Part shown: positions 50,099-57,213 of the stretch, piece after piece
Layout of the letters: every line of letters begins with the position of its first letter
Numbering within the stretch: the first letter of the stretch is position 1
Assembly (NCBI RefSeq): GCF_029936995.1
Contig: NZ_JAPYRE010000003.1
Span: forward strand, 1 to 64,000
From: Henriciella sp.
Lineage (GTDB): Bacteria; Pseudomonadota; Alphaproteobacteria; Caulobacterales; Hyphomonadaceae
Direction: 5' to 3'
Length of the DNA stretch: 64,000 nucleotides
Position numbers and translations under genes: made by a program
The notes under the pieces: generated by a model
What the model was told of the DNA's origin: nothing
The model's input: only the letters and a program-made list of their open reading frames with translations
The model's database searches: none

Positions 50099-50527
50099 AT
50101 GTCGAAGCCCCGGATCAATCTGCGTCTGGCAGGCGATATTTACGCCAAGCTGGATGAGGCCACGCAACGGCCGGGCGCGACCAAATCAGCCATCATCGAG
50201 CAGGCGCTTCGGGAATATTTTGATCCGAAGATCAGGATGGGCCTGGAAGAACGCATTCTGGAGCGGCTTAATGCGGTTGACATCCGGCAGGGTGAGATCG
50301 AGCGCGATGTTGGCTTTACGCTTGAGGCGCTCGGGCAGTTCGTCTTTTACTGGCTGACACGAACCGATCCCCTCCCGGATGGAGAGCGTGATGCTGCGCA
50401 TGCGCTTGGTCAAAGGCGTTTCGAATTTTTCGTTGAGCAGGTCGCGGCTAGAATCCGGCAAGGGCGCAGCGTGGCTGACCGCCTGAATGACTTGGAATCC
50501 GATGAATCCCGTAGTGGAGAAGATTAG
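50099..50527 (+). CDS. Ribbon-helix-helix (CopG-like) protein of the tra module
   Basis: The 142-aa protein begins KPRINLRLAGDIYAKLDEATQRPGATKSAIIEQALREYF, a CopG/RHH DNA-binding fold, followed by a helical region. A gene like this regularly follows traG and precedes trbB in alphaproteobacterial elements. Here trbB and the remaining trb genes do not follow; the next gene is an unrelated amidohydrolase on the other strand. Likely a repressor of the transfer genes. Confidence 0.85.
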   Translation: MSKPRINLRLAGDIYAKLDEATQRPGATKSAIIEQALREYFDPKIRMGLEERILERLNAVDIRQGEIERDVGFTLEALGQFVFYWLTRTDPLPDGERDAAHALGQRRFEFFVEQVAARIRQGRSVADRLNDLESDESRSGED

Positions 50528-50852
50528 ATTCCTGTCTCAGCCCGTCCACACCACATCCTGACACGCCTTCGCAGATCTTCATTGTTCCATTTACTATGAT
50601 TGACGCGATGTCCCAGATCATGTGCGGTATTGCCAGTACGCACTAAATTCATGTCAACGTTTACATGATTCGATCCATAAACTATTGAAAGTACAGGGAA
50701 AGATGTTTCTCGGAGCTGCTGACGGTAAAAGATATCCACAACATATTGCGATCTGTAATATCCACAACAGTATCCGTGGTTCGTTCATTATCGAGTGGGA
50801 GTAGGGCGCCCAGCCCCTCGCTGGGGGACAGGGCGCCCGTTTGTGTACGGAA
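50528..50852. other. AT-rich element/chromosome junction candidate
   Basis: These 325 bases hold no supported gene. The composition drops sharply after the RHH stop. ATATCCACAACA occurs twice as a direct repeat (starting near 50736 and 50757). The end of the mobile element probably lies here, but no attachment site or flanking repeat could be matched by eye. Confidence 0.4.
50804..50838 (-). terminator. GC-rich hairpin behind the amidohydrolase gene
   Basis: The palindromic octamer GGGCGCCC occurs at 50804-50811 and 50831-50838 and can pair as an 8-bp stem with an inner CCCC/GGGG stem. It lies 14 bases after the amidohydrolase stop on the minus strand. A T-rich tail is not clear on that strand; GTTTGTG follows on the plus strand. 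Confidence 0.5.
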
Positions 50853-52295
50853 TTACTCTGTTTCCGGCGTGAGCGGACTCTGACTGGTCAGGTCGTCGAA
50901 TGTGTAGGCAGTGCCGTTATTGAGGACGGTATCGACCTCTCCAAGGGCGTCGATGCGATCGACTGGATTAGCCTTCAGGAAGACGATGTCTGCTTCCAGG
51001 CCGGGTTCGATACGCCCGGTCCTGCCACCTATGCCAAGCTGGTCGGCGGTGGATGAGGTGGCCATTCTCAGGACATCCCAGACCGGGATGCCGGCATCGA
51101 CGTAAAATCCGGCTTCCATCGCGTAATAGGGAAGGCCCCCGGAGGCATCGGTGCCGATCATCACCGGCAGACCCGCATCGTAGAGGCGTTTTCCAAACTC
51201 GAGCACGCGCGGAAAGACAGCACGGGCGCGCTTGAAGTCTTCCTCTGTCCATCCATAGACGCTGGCTGCGGTAAATTCCCGGAACCCGGTCAGGATTTCG
51301 GGATGAATGTAAGGGGCCCATTCATCGGGAATGAGCTGCGGATCATCGGCGTTGTAGACGAGGTGATTGACGATGAAGTTGAAGTTCAGGACGGTCTGGT
51401 TCTCGACCAGCGTGTCCACGAGTTCCTGAAAGAGCGGGCCGTCATAGTCGGCAAGCTCGAACCATTGATACATGAACTTCGAATTTGGCCCGAAGCCAGA
51501 GACATACGCCTCCCGTGCCTCTGGCTCCAGCAGGTCCGGACTGGTCGGAAGCGCATGCTCCAGCCCGTGAACCCCGAGTTCAGCCGCCGTCGTCCAGCTC
51601 ACCATGTGGAGGTGCGCGATGGGTTTGAGGCCGACACGCTCAGCTGCCGCGATGCCTTTGGCGAGTTCGTCTTCGGTCAGGCTGACATAGAGTTTGAAAT
51701 AGTCCATGCCGGCATCTGCCTGTCGTTGGGCTTCTGCGTCCCATTCAGCGTCGGATTGCGGATAGGCAAACGCCGCACCTCCCATCGGAGGTGGCTGAAT
51801 GACTGAGCCCGCGTGGAGCGCTTCAGGGCCGATCCAGGCGCCACTGACGATGTTCTGGTCATAGGCTTGATTTGCTTCCGTGCTGCCGCCCGGGTTACGA
51901 ACCGTGGTGATCCCGAAAGCCAGCGCCATCTTTGCGTTGAACCGCGTGATATCATCCCGGCTCTCGATCGTGACCAGAGGTGCACCGTCCACGAACTCTG
52001 TGCTGTGCGGTCCGGACGTGATGTGCGCATGCGCGTCAATCATGCCCGGCAGTGCGTACAGTCCCGCCATGTCATGCGATTGGGCGAAGTCGAATTCAGG
52101 CAGATCACCGGAGCCTGTCGCTGCAATGGTGTCGCCGTCCACGACCAGCCAGGCATCCTCGATGACTTCCTCGTTGACCGGATCGACGCGCGAAAAGCCA
52201 TGATACAGCGTTGCCGTTTCGGTATAGTGGGTGGTCTGGCATCCGGTTAACAAAAGCGCGCTAAAGGCGGTGCAGGATAACAGGGATCTGATCAT
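50853..52295 (-). CDS. Amidohydrolase-family lipoprotein
   Basis: I choose ATG 52295 (480 aa), with AAGGAG upstream; the frame opens at 52334 inside the inverted repeat. The signal peptide ends in LLTGC. The metallo-hydrolase features are GMIDAHAHITSG (HxH), DYFKLYVS (Lys position), HLHMVSW and HGLEHAL (His ligands) and MIGTDASGG (Asp). This resembles the imidazolonepropionase-like/prolidase-like amidohydrolases exported by many aquatic Proteobacteria. It should act in the periplasm or at the outer membrane on an unknown substrate. It diverges from a small membrane/XRE operon across a perfect 21-bp inverted repeat, which may co-regulate both. Confidence 0.88.
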   Translation of the reverse strand: MIRSLLSCTAFSALLLTGCQTTHYTETATLYHGFSRVDPVNEEVIEDAWLVVDGDTIAATGSGDLPEFDFAQSHDMAGLYALPGMIDAHAHITSGPHSTEFVDGAPLVTIESRDDITRFNAKMALAFGITTVRNPGGSTEANQAYDQNIVSGAWIGPEALHAGSVIQPPPMGGAAFAYPQSDAEWDAEAQRQADAGMDYFKLYVSLTEDELAKGIAAAERVGLKPIAHLHMVSWTTAAELGVHGLEHALPTSPDLLEPEAREAYVSGFGPNSKFMYQWFELADYDGPLFQELVDTLVENQTVLNFNFIVNHLVYNADDPQLIPDEWAPYIHPEILTGFREFTAASVYGWTEEDFKRARAVFPRVLEFGKRLYDAGLPVMIGTDASGGLPYYAMEAGFYVDAGIPVWDVLRMATSSTADQLGIGGRTGRIEPGLEADIVFLKANPVDRIDALGEVDTVLNNGTAYTFDDLTSQSPLTPETE

Positions 52296-52309
52296 GAGAG
52301 GCTCCTTCG

Positions 52310-52368
52310 TTTGTAAAGAGCTCTTGACATCCATTCAGTTGACCGGCATGTCAAGAGCTCTTTACAAA
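52310..52368. promoter_or_regulatory. Perfect 21-bp inverted repeat, divergent operator candidate
   Basis: Arms 52310-52330 and 52348-52368 are exactly complementary, with a 17-bp spacer. Each arm contains the palindrome AAGAGCTCTT. The right arm ends beside the AAAAAGGAG ribosome site of the membrane operon, and the left arm lies 14 bases from the amidohydrolase start. The XRE regulator of the operon is a natural candidate to bind it. Confidence 0.8.
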
Positions 52369-52381
52369 AAGGAGTGCAAAT

Positions 52382-52621
52382 ATGGGTTGGAAACCGATTG
52401 CGTTGAGTGTGGTCTGGAGTCTGGTTATTGCAGGCTATATCGGTGTGTTTGCTTTCAAGGCGACAGGTCCTGACACAGAGGCGATGATTGTTGCAGCGAC
52501 AGGGCTTGCCATTGGAACAGAAGCTGGCTTCTGGCTAACCGCTGGTATTCTCGGCATCGGTCTGCTTGAAAGCCGCAAGCGGGTCTTCGGAATGATCTCA
52601 AGGCCGTTCAAGCGCCAGTAG
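52382..52621 (+). CDS. Small membrane protein, two helices
   Basis: The 79-aa protein has two membrane helices (ALSVVWSLVIAGYIGVFAF and GTEAGFWLTAGILGIGLLE) and a basic C-terminal tail (RKRVFGMISRPFKRQ). ATG 52382 has AAAAAGGAG. It is the first gene of a three-gene run with another membrane protein and an XRE regulator. Function unknown. Confidence 0.7.
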   Translation: MGWKPIALSVVWSLVIAGYIGVFAFKATGPDTEAMIVAATGLAIGTEAGFWLTAGILGIGLLESRKRVFGMISRPFKRQ

Positions 52622-52640
52622 GAAAGCAGACGAAGGAAAC

Positions 52641-53054
52641 ATGGAACCAGAATCGCAATCTTCTGTCTCGCGCCGCCGTCGAAAAGCCGTCACTTACTGG
52701 ATAACAGAGAGTGTAATGGCCGTGCTGTTTCTTGGCGCGTTTCAGGCTTCGATCACATGGTCCGGACAGGACATGTCTGCCGCGAGTCTCGCTTTTGCAG
52801 GCCTGCCAGCCCTCGTCATTACGCTGTGGGGACTTCTCGCGGCACGGCGGGTGCTGGCGCTGGAAGACTTCGAGCGCCGGGTGGCCGTGAACGCGTTGGC
52901 CATCACATTGCTTGTGACCGTCTGGTTCGTAACAGTCTGGGGGCTACTGTCACAATTCGCTGGGGTTGTTGAACTGAACAGCATTCTGGTTGCGCCGATC
53001 GCAGCTTTCACATGGCAGATCACCTGGTTTGTCCTGCGGGCGCGATATCTATGA
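52641..53054 (+). CDS. Four-helix membrane protein paired with an XRE regulator
   Basis: The 137-aa protein has a basic N-terminus and about four membrane segments (WITESVMAVLFLGAFQASI; ASLAFAGLPALVITLWGLLA; VAVNALAITLLVTVWFVTVWGLL; ILVAPIAAFTWQITWFVL). Its stop overlaps the start of the XRE gene (ATGA). Pairs of a small multi-pass membrane protein (DUF2178-like) with a 60-65-aa HTH regulator are common; the membrane partner may modulate the regulator, which is inferred. Family assignment is tentative. Confidence 0.75.
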   Translation: MEPESQSSVSRRRRKAVTYWITESVMAVLFLGAFQASITWSGQDMSAASLAFAGLPALVITLWGLLAARRVLALEDFERRVAVNALAITLLVTVWFVTVWGLLSQFAGVVELNSILVAPIAAFTWQITWFVLRARYL

Positions 53055-53239
53055 AAAACCGGATGAAAGAACTCAGGACGGAGCGGCAATGGAGCCAGGC
53101 GAAACTGGCTGAGCTGCTTGATGTCTCGAGACAAAACATCATTGCTATCGAGAAGGAGAAATACGATCCCAGTCTCGCATTAGCTCTCAAGATCGCCAGA
53201 CTGTTTGAAACATCTGTGGAGGCCATCTTCCTGGAATAG
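53051..53239 (+). CDS. XRE-family regulator, 62 aa
   Basis: The sequence is essentially one HTH: MKNRMKELRTERQWSQAKLAELLDVSRQNIIAIEKEKYDPSLALALKIARLFETSVEAIFLE, the compact type found with small membrane proteins. ATG 53051 overlaps the preceding stop by 4 bp; the longer frame from 53012 is not used. It probably autoregulates through the inverted repeat at 52310-52368. Confidence 0.88.
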   Translation: MKNRMKELRTERQWSQAKLAELLDVSRQNIIAIEKEKYDPSLALALKIARLFETSVEAIFLE

Positions 53240-53325
53240 ATTCACGAATGAGCGAAAAGTTAGGCGGCCTCTAATTGTGGCAAGCGGGAATCATGAATCA
53301 AGAAAGAGGTGGTAAGCAATCGGCT

Positions 53326-53730
53326 TCAGGCTCTTTTCTGCGTGCTGCTTTCACCGGTACGTTCGGAGATGAAACGTTGAATGCGCAGAACCAGGTCGTC
53401 TGGGTTGAAGGGTTTGGCGAGGTAATCGTTTGCCCCCAGACGCAGGGCACGCTCGATATCTTCTTCTGATCGCCGTGCAGTCAGCATGAAAACCGGAATC
53501 GAGCTTGTGGCAGGGTCCGACTTCAGGTGGCGCAGGGTTTCACTGCCGTCCATGCCAGGCATCATGCCATCGAGAATGATGAGATCCGGTGTGTTTTCTG
53601 AAACGTGCTGCAGCGCTTCTTCACCATTCGCAGCTTCCTCGACCGTAAAGCCCTTGTCGGAAAGTTTATAAACGACAAGCGTCCGCAGCATGCGATCATC
53701 GTCTACGACCAGAATGCGGGCTTGGGACAT
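53326..53730 (-). CDS. Single-domain response regulator (CheY-like)
   Basis: The 134-aa protein is a lone receiver domain: acidic pocket VVDDDRM, phospho-acceptor Asp54 in LIILDGMMPGMDG and Lys106 in NDYLAKPF. No output domain is present. It lies 117 bp downstream of the hybrid kinase on the same strand, so it is probably its phosphorelay partner or a diffusible regulator. Confidence 0.92.
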   Translation of the reverse strand: MSQARILVVDDDRMLRTLVVYKLSDKGFTVEEAANGEEALQHVSENTPDLIILDGMMPGMDGSETLRHLKSDPATSSIPVFMLTARRSEEDIERALRLGANDYLAKPFNPDDLVLRIQRFISERTGESSTQKRA

Positions 53731-53846
53731 TGGGGTACTCCTGCAACAGATCAGATTTGTATAGATTCTGAGTGATGATTTTGAATTAAGTCTCGCCTCA
53801 AATTTTTCAGAACGGCGTTTATGACGGATTTACGGCCTGCTGTACT

Positions 53847-56800
53847 TCAGGCTGCAGCGGCTTTCTGGCTTGCCAGCACGAACTCGTCGACCTTCTGACG
53901 AAGTGATTCCACATCCGGCCTGGTCTGCCGGGCTTCTTCGAGGGCACGGTTTTCCAGATCAAAGGCGGCCTTTGAGACGTCGTCAAAACCGAAGCTGCCC
54001 GCTGTGCCGGCGATAGCGTGAGCCAGTGAGGCGACGGACTGTGCCGCGGTCGTATCCTTGCCGTGTTCCAGGATCGCGTCGAACTCTTCATGTATGGAAG
54101 CGAGATAGGTCCTGTACTCATTTTGCAGGGAGGCCATCATGTCATCCTGAGCTGGCTCGGCTGTTGTGTCATCCTTGGCAGGAGCATTCAGCATTCGGCG
54201 GATAAGACCTTTCATCCTGTCGAGATCGACGGGTTTTGGGAAATGCTCGTCCATACCGGCGTCTAGACACTCCCGGATATGAGAAGGCAGCGCGTGGGCC
54301 GTCAGTGCCACGATGGGCGTCTGGCTGACGGGCCCCTTCATGGCGCGGATACGCCGGGTGGCGCTCAGGCCATCAATGTCCGGCATCTGCACATCCATGA
54401 ATATGAGGTCGAAGGCAGCGCCGGATTCAAGCTCAGCCAGGGCGGCTGTGGCTGAAGTGTACGTCAAGACTTCATAGCTTGTATGCTTGAGGCCATGCCG
54501 TATCAGGCTGAGGTTCATCTCCACATCGTCGACGACCATGATGCGCGCTGGCATGTCCGGTTCATCCCCGTGGCCCGTCATGGATGCCCTGCTTTTGACG
54601 ACAGCTGGTTCGGCAGCGTCATAGGGAAGCGTCAATGTGACGGTTGTCCCTTCTCCCACAGTGCTTTCCAGTGTGAGGCTACCGCCCATAAGTTGCGCGA
54701 GAGAGCGACTGATCGAGAGGCCAAGCCCCGATCCACCATAACGGCGCGTGATGGTGGAGTCAGCCTGACGGAACCCCTCGAAAACGCGATCCAGCTTGTC
54801 TGCCGGTATGCCCGGCCCGGTATCTCGAACTGCGATCTCAAGTTGGTCGCCTACAATTCTGGCATTGACGTCAACCCGGCCCGATTCGGTGAATTTCGCT
54901 GCATTGCCGACCAGATTGGTCAGGATCTGACGCAAGCGGGTTTCATCCGCATTTATGTATACAGGGCTGTCTGCATACACATGTTGTGCGAGCACGGTCG
55001 ACTTCCTGCCGCGTGCAGCCTCTACCAGGCTGACGACATCCTCCATGGCGTCGTTCAGACTGAAGGGCTGGTTGTCCAGCTCTATCCTGCCTGCCTCCAC
55101 CTTCGAGAAGTCCAGTATGTCATCGACGATTTCGCGCAGCATGGTGCCAGCGCTCCGGATATTGTCGAGATAATCTGCCTGCTCGGCGTTGAGCTCGGTT
55201 TCGGAAACAAGTTTCGTGAAGCCAAGAATGCCGTTCAGGGGCGTGCGGATCTCGTGGCTCATATTTGAGAGGAAATCGGATTTGGCCTCGGTTGCCGCCT
55301 CGGCCTCACGCCGGGCTGCGGCAAGCGCATCTTCACGCTCACGCCGCTCGGTTACATCCCGCAAGGTATTGATCACGGACACTGCTTTGCCGTTTTCGTC
55401 ACGGATGACCGTCGGATTACCTTCGAGCCAGATAATCCTGCCTTCCCCGTCGCGTACCCGATACTCCCGCCGGATATCCGGATCCGGCTTCTTGCCAGTG
55501 AAGTTCTCCCGGCCAATGCGGATGGCGAACTCCCGATCTTCAGGCACGACGAACTCGACCGTGCTCATGCCGACAGCTTCTTTCGGCGAGACACCGAGCC
55601 TGCGGCACGAAGGGGACGCGTAGATGATCTTGCCCCCTTTGGTGGTTTGCAGGACAATATCCGTGGAGTGCTCTGCGAGCATACGATACTGGCTTTCGCG
55701 CCGGGCCAGTTCTTCGTAGAGGCGCTTTTCTTCCGTAACGTCCTTGAAGACGCCGAAGATGCTCTCGACGTTACCAGCGTCGTCTTTCAGGCACTCGCCA
55801 AGCGATCTGACATTGCGCCTTTCGCCTGCGGGCGTAACAATGGTTGCTTCGAACTCCCAGCCCTTGCCACTTTCAATCCCTCTCTGGACGAATTCTTCGA
55901 CCATAGGCCGGTCTTCATCGGTATAGAAGGCAACCGCATCGCCATAATTAGGATCGAAGTCGTCAGCGGTGACGCCGTGTATCTCATAGACCTGGGGCGA
56001 CCAGTAAACCGATGAGGTTGCAGGATCGAGTGACCAGTGACCGACACCTGACATCTTCTCTGCCAGGCGGGCTTTACCAATGAGTTCCCGTTTGGCGAGG
56101 GCGCGCTTTTTCAATGAATTCGTAGAGCGCCTGAGTTGCTGGATGACACGGCTCCTGTCTGCCACGATCGCGCCAACGGCCAATGCGAGAATGGAGTTTG
56201 CAGCCAGAAAAAGCTGCAAGACCAGCACTCTGGAAGTCATGTCTGTTTCCATGAGTGCGGTCGGCCCCTTGCCGACAAGCGTTAAGGGGAGGGCAATCAT
56301 CGTGATCCCAAGTAAGCCCAGAGCCGACGCCTTAATGCCATTGGAGAAGGCCAGGATCACCAGAACGGGTGGAACCAGGAAAAGCAGCGGATATTCCGAC
56401 TGCGCGAAAACGCCGAAAGCGACGCTACAGACAAGGAGAAACTCTCCAGCGAACCTGAAGCTGGGCCGATAAAGCCTGAACCGCGCTGACTTGACCGAAA
56501 TCGACCAGAGCAGGGGAACAAACAGGATGATGCCCAATGAGTCGGCAGCAAACCAGACGGCAGCCTCGCTTACTGGAAGCTGAACCCCGGTCATGGCCAG
56601 ACTTGCCGCTGCAAGTGGCGTGGAGACGGCACAGGCGGCCAGCGCAGCGCCGAAAAGTTTCAGGATACCCGGCAGGCTGATCAGCTTGGGTCGGCTTCCA
56701 AATGCAAAGACCAGTGCCGCCGTGAGGACTTCAATCGTGTTCGCAAGCGTGAGCATCGACGCCCGCAGGAGACTGTCACCGGAATAAAGGTTTGTCGCAA

Positions 56801-57017
56801 TGAGCCCACAGGCAAACCCCGAAAGTATGGTGAGGCTGGCCCCCCGCGGGCTTCTCAGGACGATGACCAGCGCAATGGCGTTGATCGGCCAGATTGCTGC
56901 GATCCGTCCCTCATCCCGGGTCAGGGAGATCGCCAGAGTTGCAAGGGCGAATATGAGGACGACCATGCCCAGGAACTGCGCAAACCTGACGAGGTATTTA
57001 TTCATTCTGACGAGCAT
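53847..57017 (-). CDS. MASE1 hybrid histidine kinase with receiver and HPt
   Basis: This is a 1,056-aa membrane kinase. Residues ~5-300 form a MASE1-type multi-helix sensor (GRIAAIWPINAIALVIVLR near the start). Two PAS modules follow (~310-560), then HisKA with His588 (SNMSHEIRTPLNGILGF) and an HATPase with DTGPGIP and GSGLGLSI. A receiver with Asp875 (LIFMDVQMPDIDG) and a C-terminal HPt with His1000 (LAHAIAGTAGSFGF) complete it. It is thus a full internal phosphorelay ready to pass phosphate to the receiver protein downstream. The signal is unknown; PAS domains suggest redox, light or ligand sensing. M5 is an alternative start. Confidence 0.93.
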   Translation of the reverse strand: MLVRMNKYLVRFAQFLGMVVLIFALATLAISLTRDEGRIAAIWPINAIALVIVLRSPRGASLTILSGFACGLIATNLYSGDSLLRASMLTLANTIEVLTAALVFAFGSRPKLISLPGILKLFGAALAACAVSTPLAAASLAMTGVQLPVSEAAVWFAADSLGIILFVPLLWSISVKSARFRLYRPSFRFAGEFLLVCSVAFGVFAQSEYPLLFLVPPVLVILAFSNGIKASALGLLGITMIALPLTLVGKGPTALMETDMTSRVLVLQLFLAANSILALAVGAIVADRSRVIQQLRRSTNSLKKRALAKRELIGKARLAEKMSGVGHWSLDPATSSVYWSPQVYEIHGVTADDFDPNYGDAVAFYTDEDRPMVEEFVQRGIESGKGWEFEATIVTPAGERRNVRSLGECLKDDAGNVESIFGVFKDVTEEKRLYEELARRESQYRMLAEHSTDIVLQTTKGGKIIYASPSCRRLGVSPKEAVGMSTVEFVVPEDREFAIRIGRENFTGKKPDPDIRREYRVRDGEGRIIWLEGNPTVIRDENGKAVSVINTLRDVTERREREDALAAARREAEAATEAKSDFLSNMSHEIRTPLNGILGFTKLVSETELNAEQADYLDNIRSAGTMLREIVDDILDFSKVEAGRIELDNQPFSLNDAMEDVVSLVEAARGRKSTVLAQHVYADSPVYINADETRLRQILTNLVGNAAKFTESGRVDVNARIVGDQLEIAVRDTGPGIPADKLDRVFEGFRQADSTITRRYGGSGLGLSISRSLAQLMGGSLTLESTVGEGTTVTLTLPYDAAEPAVVKSRASMTGHGDEPDMPARIMVVDDVEMNLSLIRHGLKHTSYEVLTYTSATAALAELESGAAFDLIFMDVQMPDIDGLSATRRIRAMKGPVSQTPIVALTAHALPSHIRECLDAGMDEHFPKPVDLDRMKGLIRRMLNAPAKDDTTAEPAQDDMMASLQNEYRTYLASIHEEFDAILEHGKDTTAAQSVASLAHAIAGTAGSFGFDDVSKAAFDLENRALEEARQTRPDVESLRQKVDEFVLASQKAAAA

Positions 57018-57213
57018 TTTGATTACACGGCAACTGTCTGACTTCCGGGATGGTCCCCACTTTACGCGGAAACTGGCCTGAAAATGCTAAGTATGTTCAG
57101 TTTCTTTTAGGTTACGAAATCTGTGCCGATTCAAGTTCAGCGTGTGCCGAGCATGCATTCCTCTACTGGTCCCGTGTCGCCCTTCAATGCCGGTGAGACG
57201 GGCAGGCGCTTCG

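Noticed and set aside
52324-52354. TTGACA hexamers in each arm of the 21-bp inverted repeat as -35 boxes
   Set aside because: No -10-like sequence at 16-18 bp from either; the hexamers are better explained as part of the palindrome.
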